A DNA stretch of 52,598 nt from Ectothiorhodospiraceae bacterium (GCA_003552625.1 PUNM01000061.1:1-52598); one strand, 5' to 3'; shown: positions 38,296-49,323, numbered from the stretch's first letter. Made by a program: numbers and translations. The notes: generated by a model not told the origin, from the sequence alone.

Positions 38296-38324
38296 CCGCG
38301 GGGCACGGGGCAGCGCCCCGCGGC
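38295..38324. terminator. Stem-loop between convergent DUF945 and BCCT genes
   Basis: GCCGCGGGGC and GCCCCGCGGC form perfect 10-base arms around a 10-base loop, starting at the last base of the DUF945 stop. It fills the 35-bp convergent gap and can act on both strands; there is no U tract. Confidence 0.55.
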
Positions 38325-38330
38325 TGCCGG

Positions 38331-39935
38331 TTACGAGTCCGACGAACGGCTGGTCCAGTCCGACTCGGCCTGGGCCCACGGCTCCATGGGTGGCTCGCTG
38401 CGCTCGCCGGGGCGGGCGGCGAAGCGCTCTTGCTCCAGGGCCCGGAGCAGGCCGGCGATCATCCCCACGATGATGAACGAGAAGGGCACGGCGGCGGCGA
38501 TAACCGCACCCTGGAGTGTCTCCAGACCCCCGGCCGTGAGCAATACCACTGTGACCAGGGTGATGGCCGCGCCCCAGATGACCGTGTGGAGCCGGGAGAT
38601 GTCGGTGGAGCCGTTGGACAGCAGCGTTTGCGTGACCAGGATTCCGGCGTTGGCCGATGTGATCAAGTAGGTGCCGATGAGCACGGTGACCAGGATCGCC
38701 GCCGCCGTGGCGATCCAGCCCACATCCATGAGTTCGATGGTCCGGTAGACGGCTGTGCTGACATCCTCTCGGGTTGCGTCGGCCACCCCTCCGGGGCCGA
38801 AGAGTTCGATGTAGATGGCGTTGCCGCCGAACAGCCCGATCCAGATGATGGTGATCCCGGTGGGGACGAGCAGGACACCCATCACGAACTCGCGCAGCTT
38901 GCGCCCGCGGGAGATGCGGGCGATGAAGATGCCGACGAACGGGGCCCAGGCGATCCACCATCCCCAGTAGAAGAGGGTCCACTCCGCCTGCCAGTCGCCG
39001 GGTTCATTGGCGTGGGTGTGGAAGGTGAGGGTGAACAGGTTCTGCAGGTAGTCACCGGTAGACTGGACGATCAGCGCCAGCAGGTACTGCGTTGGGCCCC
39101 AGAGAAGGAAGAACAGGAGGATGGCGGCACTCATCCAGAAGTTCGCTTCGCTGACCAGGCGAACGCCGGACTGCACGCCGAAGAGCACGGAAAGTGTGGC
39201 GATTCCCATGACCAGGGCGGCAATGATGACCTGGCCGGGCGTGCCCGCGGCAATGCCGGTCAGCTCGGAGAAGCCAGTGTTCAGCTGCTGGATCCCGAGT
39301 CCCAGCGTGGTCGCGATGCCGAACACGGTGGCAAAGACCGACAGGACGTCCACGGCATCACCCCACGGGCCGTGGATGTGCTTGCCGATCAACGGGTAGA
39401 AAGCGGAGCGCATGGTCAGCGGGAGGCCACGCCGGAAGCTGAAGTAGGCGAGGATCAGGGCCACCAGCGAAAAGACCGCCCAGCCGTTCAGCCCCCAGTG
39501 GAAGTACGCCAGGCGCAACGCCGAATCCGCGGAGGCAGTGGGGTCGTCCCCGGCTACGAACGGGTTATCCTTGAAGTGCGAGATGGGTTCGGCCACCGCC
39601 CAGAAGATGAGGCCGACGCCCATGCCGGCGGCGAAGAGCATGGTCAGCCACGAGAAGGTACGAAACTCCGGGACTTCATGGTCCTGGCCGAGGCGAACAT
39701 TCTTGAAGCGCCCGGTGCCGAGCCAGACCACAAGGAAGAGAAAGCCGGCCACCACCAGTACGTAGTACCACTGCAGGAAGGGGGTCAGCGACTCGCGCCA
39801 CCCGACGACCAGCGCCTCCAGAGTGCTCGGCCAGGCGGCTCCGAGGCCGGCGAAGACGACAACCAGTAACGTTGAGATTGCGGTAACGCGTGGGCTCATC
39901 CCCTTGAAAAGGCCCCGCGTGGCAACGTTATGCAT
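38331..39935 (-). CDS. BCCT-family transporter (probable glycine betaine)
   Basis: Secondary transporter of 534 residues with twelve helices. Family motifs: GMGVGLIFWAVAEP in TM3, HWGLNGWAVFSLVALILAY in TM4, and FYWGWWIAWAPFVGIFIARISRGR in TM8 (given in parts). The aromatic residues in TM4 and TM8 match the betaine-binding box of BetP. It should import a compatible solute across the inner membrane, which suits a halophile. The C-terminal tail is short and acidic. GAGGAG precedes the ATG by nine bases. Choline or another quaternary amine remains possible. Confidence 0.92.
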   Translation of the reverse strand: MHNVATRGLFKGMSPRVTAISTLLVVVFAGLGAAWPSTLEALVVGWRESLTPFLQWYYVLVVAGFLFLVVWLGTGRFKNVRLGQDHEVPEFRTFSWLTMLFAAGMGVGLIFWAVAEPISHFKDNPFVAGDDPTASADSALRLAYFHWGLNGWAVFSLVALILAYFSFRRGLPLTMRSAFYPLIGKHIHGPWGDAVDVLSVFATVFGIATTLGLGIQQLNTGFSELTGIAAGTPGQVIIAALVMGIATLSVLFGVQSGVRLVSEANFWMSAAILLFFLLWGPTQYLLALIVQSTGDYLQNLFTLTFHTHANEPGDWQAEWTLFYWGWWIAWAPFVGIFIARISRGRKLREFVMGVLLVPTGITIIWIGLFGGNAIYIELFGPGGVADATREDVSTAVYRTIELMDVGWIATAAAILVTVLIGTYLITSANAGILVTQTLLSNGSTDISRLHTVIWGAAITLVTVVLLTAGGLETLQGAVIAAAVPFSFIIVGMIAGLLRALEQERFAARPGERSEPPMEPWAQAESDWTSRSSDS

Positions 39936-40009
39936 CGATAGCCGCTCCTCGTCTGCGCTAGTCTGTGCCGTCTTGCTGGCGGGTGGGGTTTTCCGCCGGG
40001 CAAGAGCAA

Positions 40010-40023
40010 ATGGGAAAACCCAT
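40010..40023. promoter_or_regulatory. Palindrome in the BCCT/unknown-protein divergent region
   Basis: ATGGG and CCCAT around AAAA, in an AT-richer patch (39985-40035) of the 126-bp divergent region. A candidate operator controlling the BCCT gene, its neighbour or both. Confidence 0.25.
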
Positions 40024-40061
40024 AGAATAACAGCGGCGATGCGGCTAGTGAGGGAGGTTGG

Positions 40062-40556
40062 ATGGATCGCGGTAGCGTCTTTGTGACGGGTGTGGTCGGT
40101 GTGCTCGCCCTGGTGACCGTGGCTGCCGGGCCGCTGGTCTCGGCGCCGATCAGTGCCGCCTGGGCGCCCTGGTGGCCCGTTTGGTCCGGCTTCGCGCTGA
40201 TCGGGGTTGTCGCCATTCACGTGGCCCGCCAGCGCCCGGCCATTGCCCGTGTGACGGCGCTTCGCACCGTGCTCGCATGGCTCGCCTGGGCGACTCCGGC
40301 TTGGGTCTATGCACTGGTCGGGGGGCGATACGGTCTTCCTGAACTCAGTCGCGGGGATCCGCTGAGCGCCGCTGAGCTGAGCCACTGGCTCGATCGGCTG
40401 ACCGCATTCAGCGTGCTCGGCTCGCCTCCGGTTCCGGATCCTTTTGGCCAGATCGGACCGACGCTTGCGTTGGTGGCGATCTACGCGGCGCCGGTGATCA
40501 CGGCCTTCACGCTTTGGGGTATGTGGCGAAGCGGCCGCCGCGGTGGCGGCGCTTGA
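40062..40556 (+). CDS. Unknown four-helix membrane protein
   Basis: I do not recognise this family. The 164-residue protein has four hydrophobic segments: VFVTGVVGVLALVTVAAGPL, WWPVWSGFALIGVVAIHVA, VLAWLAWATPAWVYALVGG and TLALVAIYAAPVITAFTLWG. A proline- and aspartate-containing loop lies before the last, and the C-terminus is basic (RSGRRGGGA). GGGAGG is well placed before the ATG. It stands between the divergent BCCT gene and ispB, 57 bp before the latter. Confidence 0.7.
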   Translation: MDRGSVFVTGVVGVLALVTVAAGPLVSAPISAAWAPWWPVWSGFALIGVVAIHVARQRPAIARVTALRTVLAWLAWATPAWVYALVGGRYGLPELSRGDPLSAAELSHWLDRLTAFSVLGSPPVPDPFGQIGPTLALVAIYAAPVITAFTLWGMWRSGRRGGGA

Positions 40557-40613
40557 CAGCATCGGGGCCCCTCCCTAGCATCCGCTGGGCTGATCGGGAG
40601 TGCAGACCTTTCC

Positions 40614-41585
40614 ATGAACCTTGATGCCATCCGTGAGCTCGCCGCCGCCGACATGGCGGAAGTCAACCGTCTGATCGAAGAGCGGTTGTCGTCGGACGTC
40701 GTGCTGATCAACCAGCTCGGCCACCACATCGTAAACAGTGGTGGCAAGCGGCTGCGGCCGATGGTCGTTCTGCTGGCCGCGCGGGCCTGCGGCTACGAAG
40801 GGCGTGACCACGTGCAGCTCGCGGCGATCATCGAGTTCATCCACACCGCAACACTGCTCCACGATGACGTCGTGGACAGTTCCGACATGCGGCGTGGCCA
40901 GCAGACTGCACATACGATCTGGGGCAATGAGGCGAGCGTTCTCGTCGGCGATTTCCTCTATACCCGGGCCTTTGAGATGATGGTCGAACTCGGCTCGATG
41001 CGGCTGCTCCAGATCATGGCCCACGCCACGAACACGATCGCCCGCGGTGAGGTCATGCAGCTGATGAATGTCCACGAGCCGGACATTACGGAAGCCGACT
41101 ACCGTCAGGTGATCTACCGCAAGACGGCGACGCTGTTCGAGGCCGGGTGCCAGAACGGGGCGGTCCTCGCCGGCCTCTCCGAGCACGGGTGTGATGCCTT
41201 GGCCGCCTATGGCCGGCATCTCGGTACGGCTTATCAACTTGTCGATGACGCCCTCGATTACAGCGGCGACGCCGCGGAAATCGGCAAGAACATCGGCGAC
41301 GATCTCGCCGAGGGCAAGACCACCATGCCGCTCATCCACGCGATGAGCGTCGGGGACGAAGCCGACCGTACGCTGATTCGCCAGGCGATTGAGGCGGGGG
41401 GCCTCGATCAGATGGAGGCGGTCGGCCGGGCGATTGAAAAACACGGTTCGGCTGAATATACTAGGCAAATTGCGGAGGCTGAGGTAAAGCAAGCGGTTGA
41501 GCAGCTCACCACAGCCGTACCGCAGAGTCCGTGGCGAGACGCCTTGGTCGAGTTGGCCCAGGGGTCCGTTGCACGGACTGCGTAG
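40614..41585 (+). CDS. ispB: Octaprenyl/polyprenyl diphosphate synthase
   Basis: A trans-prenyltransferase of 323 residues that makes the quinone side chain from farnesyl diphosphate and isopentenyl diphosphate. The first aspartate-rich motif is LLHDDVVDSSDMRRG and the second is LVDDALDYSGD. GGKRLRPMVVLLAA and KTATLFEAGCQNGAVL also fit IspB. The gene is next to tRNA-Pro and rplU-rpmA, the usual gammaproteobacterial neighbourhood. Chain length cannot be read directly. Confidence 0.95.
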   Translation: MNLDAIRELAAADMAEVNRLIEERLSSDVVLINQLGHHIVNSGGKRLRPMVVLLAARACGYEGRDHVQLAAIIEFIHTATLLHDDVVDSSDMRRGQQTAHTIWGNEASVLVGDFLYTRAFEMMVELGSMRLLQIMAHATNTIARGEVMQLMNVHEPDITEADYRQVIYRKTATLFEAGCQNGAVLAGLSEHGCDALAAYGRHLGTAYQLVDDALDYSGDAAEIGKNIGDDLAEGKTTMPLIHAMSVGDEADRTLIRQAIEAGGLDQMEAVGRAIEKHGSAEYTRQIAEAEVKQAVEQLTTAVPQSPWRDALVELAQGSVARTA

Positions 41586-41597
41586 AGCAATCGAATT

Positions 41598-41674
41598 CGG
41601 GGTGTAGCTCAGTTTGGTAGAGCACTGCCTTCGGGAGGCAGGGGCCGCAGGTTCAAATCCTGCCACCCCGACCA
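41598..41674 (+). tRNA. tRNA-Pro (anticodon CGG)
   Basis: Acceptor CGGGGTG pairs with CACCCCG, followed by A and an encoded CCA. The anticodon stem CTGCC/GGCAG encloses TTCGGGA, giving CGG. D-arm TAGCTCAGTTTGGTAGAGC and T-arm with GTTCAAATCC are present; total 77 nt. It starts 12 bp after ispB, with no clear promoter of its own. Confidence 0.97.
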
Positions 41675-41739
41675 GACATCCAAGGGCCGCGGCCCGATCC
41701 TTGCCGCCACGCCATGCCACTCCGGCGCAGACCACGACT

Positions 41740-41765
41740 CTGCCGCCAGGGGGAAAAGGCGGCAG
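41740..41765 (+). promoter_or_regulatory. Hairpin in the rplU leader
   Basis: CTGCCGCC and GGCGGCAG form perfect 8-base arms around AGGGGGAAAA, followed by TGTTT. It lies between tRNA-Pro and rplU, 54 bases before the ATG. It may end the tRNA transcript or act as an L21 leader structure. Confidence 0.4.
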
Positions 41766-41818
41766 TGTTTCGTTCCGCAGCTCGTAGGCCTCAAGAAGTA
41801 GACAGGAGCAAAACGCCG

Positions 41819-42133
41819 ATGTACGCGGTGATCCGAAGCGGCGGGAAGCAGTACCGAGTCTCGGAAGGGGATGTGCTGCGCGTCGAGAAACTGCCGGCCG
41901 AGGTCGGCGAGACCGTGGCTTTCGACGAAGTGCTCATGGTCGGTGACGGCTCCGACGTGACCGTCGGCACGCCGCGTGTCGAGGGCAGCAGCGTCCAGGC
42001 GGAGGTCCTCGAGCAGGACCGGCACCGCAAAATCGAGGTAACCAAGTTCAAGCGGCGCAAGGGGTATCGCCGCCACCACGGGCATCGGCAGCCGTACACC
42101 GAGGTTAAGATCACCGGCATCCGCGCCGGCTGA
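41819..42133 (+). CDS. rplU: 50S ribosomal protein L21
   Basis: Large-subunit protein of 104 residues, normal length. It begins [18 protein letters not shown] and contains [23 protein letters not shown] in part near the end, both typical. AGGAG lies ten bases before the ATG. In-frame starts farther upstream lie in the leader and lack family match. rpmA follows by 14 bp. Confidence 0.97.
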   Translation: MYAVIRSGGKQYRVSEGDVLRVEKLPAEVGETVAFDEVLMVGDGSDVTVGTPRVEGSSVQAEVLEQDRHRKIEVTKFKRRKGYRRHHGHRQPYTEVKITGIRAG

Positions 42134-42147
42134 CGGAGGACAAGGCA

Positions 42148-42411
42148 ATGGCACACAAGAAGGCGGGTGGTAGTACCAAGAACGGTCGCGATTCGCACTC
42201 GAAACGCCTTGGCGTCAAACGCTACGGCGGCGAGGCGGTGAGTGCCGGCAACATCCTGGTTCGTCAGCGCGGGACGCATTTCCACCCTGGCGAGTACGTC
42301 GGCATCGGTAAGGATCATACGCTCTTTGCCAAGGCGAACGGCCGGGTCGTGTTCGAGCGCAAGGGGCCGCAACAGCGCAGGCACGTGCGCATCGAGACGG
42401 AAACCGCCTGA
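42148..42411 (+). CDS. rpmA: 50S ribosomal protein L27
   Basis: Large-subunit protein of 87 residues placed near the peptidyl-transfer centre. The N-terminus [16 protein letters not shown] is standard, with [20 protein letters not shown] and [14 protein letters not shown] following. GGAGG precedes the ATG. Cotranscribed with rplU and ended by the hairpin at 42443-42470. Confidence 0.98.
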   Translation: MAHKKAGGSTKNGRDSHSKRLGVKRYGGEAVSAGNILVRQRGTHFHPGEYVGIGKDHTLFAKANGRVVFERKGPQQRRHVRIETETA

Positions 42412-42442
42412 AGGCCCAGCCCGTCGAGTAGCGGATCCGCTG

Positions 42443-42470
42443 AAGCCCCGCCATTGCGCGGGGCTTTTTT
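42443..42470 (+). terminator. Rho-independent terminator after rpmA
   Basis: AAGCCCCGC and GCGGGGCTT form 9-base arms around CATTGC, followed by a run of T. The best terminator in the window. obgE starts 26 bases later and so may rely on read-through or its own promoter. Confidence 0.9.
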
Positions 42471-42474
42471 GTAG

Positions 42475-44653
<2,179 letters not shown>

Positions 44654-44675
44654 CGCACCGGTATCCCGGAGGCCA

Positions 44676-46514
44676 TTGCGGGCCGCCGTGCTGGCGGGGC
44701 TCGCCGCCGTCGCGGTGGTCGCTGGAGGCTGCGCCGGCTGGCCATTCGGGACCGGCGCCCAGGAGGCCTATCAGGCGGTGCGTGACGACGATGTCGATGC
44801 ACTAGCGGCTGCACTGGAAGCCGGTGCGAGCATCGACCAGACGGATGGTGCGCAGCGCACGCTTGTCCACCACGCCGCCGTGCACGGTTCGGAGAGCGTG
44901 GCCGTGCACTTGCTCGAAGAGGGCGCCGGGCCGGAAGCATCGGACCGGGACGGCCGTCGGCCGCTCCACGAGGCCGCCGCCGGTGGGTATGCGGCGGTGG
45001 TCGAGCGTCTTCTCGCTGCGGGTGCCGAAGCGGATGTCCGCGACGACCGGGGACGGACGCCGCTGATGACGGCTGCGGCCAATGGGCACGGCGCTGCGCT
45101 GGAGGCGCTGTTGGCTGCTGGGGCAGATCCGGATCTTCGCGACGAGCAGGGGGCGACCGCGCTCTCGCTTGCCTCGGCTGCCCGTTACGACTCCGTCAGT
45201 GCCCGGCTGCGTCAGGTCTCGACCCGGCCGGCCTGGCCCTCTGCCCTGGTGGGTGGGGTTCGGGCCGGAGATGTGGAGACCCTGGCCTGGATGATCGATC
45301 GCGGCCTACCGGTCAATGCAGCGTGGCAGGACGGGGAGGAATTCGTCTCCCTGGCGGATATCGCCGCGGAGGCCAGTCCGCGCGCAGCGAGCCTGCTTCT
45401 CGGTCACGGCGCCGAGCTGCACCGTGATGGAACGGATTCCCTGGTGGCTGCGGCTCTGGAGGGCAATAGGAAACACGTCGAACGGCTTCTGGCCGAGGGG
45501 GCCGATCCGGATGCCGAGGTTGTTGGCGGGGACGCCGACGGGCGAACCCTCATCATGGAGGTTGCCCGTCTTGGCCACCGGGAGGTCCTCGACGCCCTGC
45601 TCGACGCGGGTGCGGATCCGGCGCAGCAGGATCAGTTCGGTGCCGATGCCCTCTGGCACGCTGCACGCGGCTATCTCTCCCGCGCCGATCGGGCTGCCGG
45701 CCTCGAGCGCGGCGGGAGTCGCGCCCCGGTGCTGCAGGCCCTTGTCGCCGCAGGGGCAGAACCGGGGCGTGGCGACGATCACGGGTTTACCGCGTTGCAC
45801 GCGGCCGCTGCGTGGGGGGATGAAGCGGCGGTGGACGTGCTCCTGGATGCCGGCGCTCCCATCGAGGAGGCGGATCGCAATGGCCGTACCCCCCTGGTGG
45901 TGGCTGCGCAACAGGGGAACGAGGAGGCTGTGTTCCGGCTGCTGCGTGCCGGTGCCGATCCGGCAGCGGTAGATCGGATCGGAGCCACCGCGGTGACCTA
46001 CGCGCGGCTGGCCGAGTCGATGGCCGACACCGATGGTCTGGCCGATCGCATTCGTGAGGCCGGCGGCGGTAAGGCGACGGGGCCGCGTCAGGGCACGCCT
46101 CCGCTGACGGTCGGGGGTGCCCACGACCGGATTATGCGCCTGGATCAGCCGGTCGCCATTTACGATCGCTTCGGTTACCACGGTGAGGCTGATACCGGAA
46201 TCCTTCCTTACGCTACCACCTGTCGTTCCCACGCCTGCTTGTTGCCGCCTGTCGCCCGACTCCCGGCGGGTACCACGGTGGAGCTGGTTCATCGGGAGGT
46301 CAGTGGCGAGGGGGGGGTGCACGGGGTCTATCTGGTCCAGGAGCCCGGGCTCCGGGGACTGCTCTTCGAAGATGCGCTCTACGGTGGGTGGCCGGTGACC
46401 GGTGCAGCTGAAAGCGAGATCGACCTGGGGCGCGTGGCCCACATCCGCAGTATGGAATGGGTCGAGGCTTTTGAGGTGGATCTGCCCGCAGCTACCGGAG
46501 GGCTCTTCTGGTAG
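44676..46514 (+). CDS. Ankyrin-repeat probable lipoprotein
   Basis: A 612-residue protein with an N-terminal export signal ending VVAGGCAGW, a likely lipoprotein cysteine although the -3 residue is Ala. About ten ankyrin repeats follow (for example RDGRRPLHEAAAGGYAAVVE, DRGRTPLMTAAANGHGAALE, DHGFTALHAAAAWGDEAAVD). The last 130 residues are a separate domain with no repeats and a CRSHAC pair (about residue 513). Ankyrins bind partner proteins; the target is unknown. TTG at 44676 with GGAGG upstream is the best start; GTG at 44688 is possible. It lies 22 bp after proB. Confidence 0.8.
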   Translation: MRAAVLAGLAAVAVVAGGCAGWPFGTGAQEAYQAVRDDDVDALAAALEAGASIDQTDGAQRTLVHHAAVHGSESVAVHLLEEGAGPEASDRDGRRPLHEAAAGGYAAVVERLLAAGAEADVRDDRGRTPLMTAAANGHGAALEALLAAGADPDLRDEQGATALSLASAARYDSVSARLRQVSTRPAWPSALVGGVRAGDVETLAWMIDRGLPVNAAWQDGEEFVSLADIAAEASPRAASLLLGHGAELHRDGTDSLVAAALEGNRKHVERLLAEGADPDAEVVGGDADGRTLIMEVARLGHREVLDALLDAGADPAQQDQFGADALWHAARGYLSRADRAAGLERGGSRAPVLQALVAAGAEPGRGDDHGFTALHAAAAWGDEAAVDVLLDAGAPIEEADRNGRTPLVVAAQQGNEEAVFRLLRAGADPAAVDRIGATAVTYARLAESMADTDGLADRIREAGGGKATGPRQGTPPLTVGGAHDRIMRLDQPVAIYDRFGYHGEADTGILPYATTCRSHACLLPPVARLPAGTTVELVHREVSGEGGVHGVYLVQEPGLRGLLFEDALYGGWPVTGAAESEIDLGRVAHIRSMEWVEAFEVDLPAATGGLFW

Positions 46515-46522
46515 GCACTAAC

Positions 46523-46550
46523 AAAAAAGGGGAGCCGTCGGCTCCCCCTT
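46523..46550 (-). terminator. Rho-independent terminator of rpsT
   Basis: On the minus strand GGGGAGCC and GGCTCCCC pair around GAC, followed by six T. It lies 26 bases past the rpsT stop and also just behind the ankyrin gene on the other strand, where it may work weakly. Confidence 0.88.
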
Positions 46551-46575
46551 CTCGTGTCGTGCAGGCGGCTTTCGG

Positions 46576-46842
46576 TTAGCCCGCCAGGCTGCGCACCTTG
46601 GCGTTGAGCCGCGACTTATGGCGCGCCGCCTTGTTCTTGTGGATGATGCCGCGATTCGCCGTGCGATCGATAACGCGCACTGCGCTCCGGTAGGCCTCCT
46701 GCGCCTGACCATGGTCACCGGTCCGCACGGCCTTGAGGACCTTCTTCATGGAGGTGCGCATCTCGCTACGGCGCGACTTGTTGCGCAGCCGGCGAAACTC
46801 GGCCTGACGGGCACGCTTCTTGGCGCTCGCGATATTCGCCAC
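46576..46842 (-). CDS. rpsT: 30S ribosomal protein S20
   Basis: Small-subunit protein of 88 residues, the usual length, beginning (M)[12 protein letters not shown] and ending [12 protein letters not shown]. The start is GTG at 46842 with AGGAG nine bases upstream; a longer in-frame ATG would add about 20 residues unlike the family. E. coli rpsT also uses a non-AUG start (UUG), which takes part in autoregulation. It is four bases past the lipoprotein gene stop and divergent in genome context from murJ-ribF. Confidence 0.97.
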   Translation of the reverse strand: MANIASAKKRARQAEFRRLRNKSRRSEMRTSMKKVLKAVRTGDHGQAQEAYRSAVRVIDRTANRGIIHKNKAARHKSRLNAKVRSLAG

Positions 46843-46846
46843 GGTA

Positions 46847-47602
46847 CTACTCCTGCTCGGTTGCGATCCTCGGCGGAATTGGGGATGCGTAAACCCCAGC
46901 AATCCCCGTAAAGCCGGACAATATGCCGAGCCGGCCGGTCTCTGTCAAGGACCCGGCCCGAGCAGCCGCCGTCCGCTCGAGGTGTTCAGCACTCCAGTCG
47001 ATGATCTCCCGGGTGACCGTGCGCGTCGCCTCGCCGAGCGCGCGCGCGGCTGTCTCGGCACTATCGGTGGACAAGGGTTGTGCCGCGCTGAAGTGCTGAC
47101 TGGCGATCATGTGGCGGTTGCCCACATCGATGAGGCGGACCTCCGCTGCCACCCGGGCCGTTCCGCCGTCGGCCGGGTCCTCGATGTGGAAGGCGTGGAG
47201 CGTGGTGCGCAGCTCATGCGCCACGCCAACGCGATCGCCCTCTTCGGCGACGTGGGGCAGACGTCCGTCGCGGCGCAGGGATGCAACCAGATGATCCTGC
47301 CAGAGCTTCGGGGTTGCCGATGCCCACCGCGCGCCGGCATAGCTGCTCATGCGCACCTGGTCGTGCACCGTAATGATTCGGTTGCTGGCCAGCAGGTCCC
47401 CGCTGGCAGCGACGCCGACGCGCAGGACGGTCAGGCTTGTCGCCGCGTGTGGCTGTTCCGGCGAGGCGGCGGGCAGCTGGTAGACGTCGTAGCGCTCCGC
47501 CTCCGGGATTAAGTTGCAGGCGGAGAGCGCCGTTAGCACCACGAAGAGGGCCAGCGTACGCAGGGCGGCGTGGCGTTGGCCCGGAGCACTGGGACTTATC
47601 AC
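46847..47602 (-). CDS. ABC-type transport auxiliary lipoprotein (PqiC-like)
   Basis: A 251-residue predicted lipoprotein with the lipobox LTALSAC near residue 29. The family core shows [30 protein letters not shown] and [25 protein letters not shown] in part. Members partner MlaD-type MCE proteins in lipid transport between the membranes. Its start overlaps the mlaD stop by four bases (ATGA). The last gene of the Mla-type operon, directly ahead of rpsT. Confidence 0.85.
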   Translation of the reverse strand: MISPSAPGQRHAALRTLALFVVLTALSACNLIPEAERYDVYQLPAASPEQPHAATSLTVLRVGVAASGDLLASNRIITVHDQVRMSSYAGARWASATPKLWQDHLVASLRRDGRLPHVAEEGDRVGVAHELRTTLHAFHIEDPADGGTARVAAEVRLIDVGNRHMIASQHFSAAQPLSTDSAETAARALGEATRTVTREIIDWSAEHLERTAAARAGSLTETGRLGILSGFTGIAGVYASPIPPRIATEQE

Positions 47603-48540
47603 GGCTGGTATTCCTCCATCCGCTCGCGGCGAAGCAGTCGCCCGCCAGGGTCCTGCTCCAGTCGGCGCACGGTACTGCGGAGCGCCTCCAGCGTTTGCTG
47701 AAGCTCGATCAGCGCGGGTTCCAGTTCCTGGAGTCCGCGCAGGTTCCGCTCGATGACCGCGCGGTTATCGCGAAACAGCGATTGTGCCTCCTCGCTGCCG
47801 CGTTCCAGGGCCTCGGCGGCGCGTGCCGTGCTGGTGAGGATCTCCTCGCCCGGACCGTCGAGCAGTGCCTGGATACGATGTGCCAGGGAGGTGCCCGCCT
47901 CGAGGGCTTGTTCCGCCTCCGCCCCGGCTGCCGCCCAGGCGGAGAGACCGTCACCCAGATCGTCACGGCGTTCCGCAATGGCGCCGGCGGTTTGCTCGAA
48001 GTGCTCGAGGGTTCGGCCCAGCCGGACAACATTCTCCTCGGAGAGCAACCGGTTGGCCTGTTCGGCAAGTTCATTAATGTTGGCGAGGAGTTTGTCACTG
48101 TCCTCGCGCAGGCGGGCCATCGGTGACGGGATGGTCTCGATCCGCGGTGGCTCCCCCTCAACGGCGCGCAGCGGATCGGCCTCAGGGTCACCCGGGACCA
48201 GCCGGATGTGAGCGCCCCCGGCGAAGAGGCTGGAGGTGTTGATCTGGGCCCGGGTGTCCTCGTGGATCGGGATCTCCGAGCCGACCTTGATTCGGGCGCG
48301 AACCCGGCGAGGGTCGTCGGGGTCGATGCGCAGGGCGTCAACTTCGCCGACGGTGATGCCGTTAAAACGCACCGGGCTGCGCGTCGACAGCCCCCCCACG
48401 TCTTCCGTGAAGATCAGCTCAAAGCTGCGCCGCTCCCCGTAAACGTCGCCATCGGCAAACCAGGCCGCCAGCAGCGCGGCCGTGATAAAACCGGCCAGGG
48501 CGAGGAGGCCGATCACGATGTGTCGTCCCTGCGTCTCCAT
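47599..48540 (-). CDS. MlaD/MCE-family periplasmic substrate-binding protein
   Basis: A 313-residue protein with one N-terminal membrane helix (IVIGLLALAGFITAALLAAWF) and an MCE domain (FELIFTEDVGGLSTRSPVRFNGITVGEV in part, 40-130). A long helical tail (about 145-300) may form the tunnel or coiled coil seen in larger MCE proteins. It binds phospholipid in the Mla-type system. Its ATG abuts the ATPase gene stop. Confidence 0.92.
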   Translation of the reverse strand: METQGRHIVIGLLALAGFITAALLAAWFADGDVYGERRSFELIFTEDVGGLSTRSPVRFNGITVGEVDALRIDPDDPRRVRARIKVGSEIPIHEDTRAQINTSSLFAGGAHIRLVPGDPEADPLRAVEGEPPRIETIPSPMARLREDSDKLLANINELAEQANRLLSEENVVRLGRTLEHFEQTAGAIAERRDDLGDGLSAWAAAGAEAEQALEAGTSLAHRIQALLDGPGEEILTSTARAAEALERGSEEAQSLFRDNRAVIERNLRGLQELEPALIELQQTLEALRSTVRRLEQDPGGRLLRRERMEEYQP

Positions 48541-49323
48541 TCAGGCTCTCTCCCGCGCCTGACGGGCTGCGCGTCCGCGCGGACCGTGAAAATAGCTCTC
48601 CACCCAATCGTCCTCGATGGCCTCGATCTCCTCAACCGTGCCGGTGGCGAGGACCCGGCGCCGCGCCAGCACCGCGATCCGGTCGCAGGCCGCGTAGAGC
48701 GTGTCGAGATCGTGGGTGACCAGGAAGACGGTCAGTCCCAGCGAGTCGCGAAGGGTTACCAACAAGCGGTCGAAAGCAGCCGCACTGATCGGATCGAGAC
48801 CGGCGGTCGGCTCGTCGAGGAAGAGGATCTTCGGCGACAGGGCTAGGGCCCGGGCCAGGGCGGCCCGCTTGATCATGCCACCGGACAACTCCGCCGGATA
48901 CTGATTGCCGGCTTCCGGGCCGAGGCCGGTCAGCGCCAGTTTGATGCGCGCCAGTGCCCGCGCTTCGCTGCGGCGTAACCCGGCCTGTTCGATGAGGACC
49001 AGTGCCACGTTATCGGCGATCGTCAGGGATGAGTAGAGCGCACCGCGCTGGAAGAGAACCCCGATGCAGTGGGACGTAGCGCATTGGTGGGCGTCTTCCT
49101 GCATTGGCCGGGCGTCGATGCGGATGGTCCCGGCTGTCGGCCGCTGCAGGCCGGCCAGCGAGCGCAACAGTACCGACTTGCCGCTGCCGGAGCCCCCGAC
49201 CAGGCCGAGGATCTCCCCGGCGTGGACGTCGAGATCGAGGCCGTCGTGGATGGTGGCCCCACCAAGGCGGTTGACCAGGCTGCGAACCTCGATCATGGGA
49301 CGGGTGGACGTATCGTCGCTCAC
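48541..49323 (-). CDS. Mla-type ABC transporter ATPase
   Basis: A 260-residue ATPase. Walker A is GGSGSGKS at 43-50, the signature is LSGGMIKRAALARAL, and Walker B is ILFLDEPTAGLD, all as in MlaF. It powers lipid movement by the MlaE-type permease. The GTG start at 49323 overlaps the permease stop by four bases and has GGAGG six bases upstream; the ATG nine codons later (MIEVRSL) is the alternative. Confidence 0.93.
   Translation of the reverse strand: MSDDTSTRPMIEVRSLVNRLGGATIHDGLDLDVHAGEILGLVGGSGSGKSVLLRSLAGLQRPTAGTIRIDARPMQEDAHQCATSHCIGVLFQRGALYSSLTIADNVALVLIEQAGLRRSEARALARIKLALTGLGPEAGNQYPAELSGGMIKRAALARALALSPKILFLDEPTAGLDPISAAAFDRLLVTLRDSLGLTVFLVTHDLDTLYAACDRIAVLARRRVLATGTVEEIEAIEDDWVESYFHGPRGRAARQARERA

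Noticed and set aside
38430-39869. 479-codon acidic open frame opposite the BCCT gene
   Set aside because: Gly/Asp/Glu-rich mirror of membrane-helix codons; the BCCT motifs are unambiguous.
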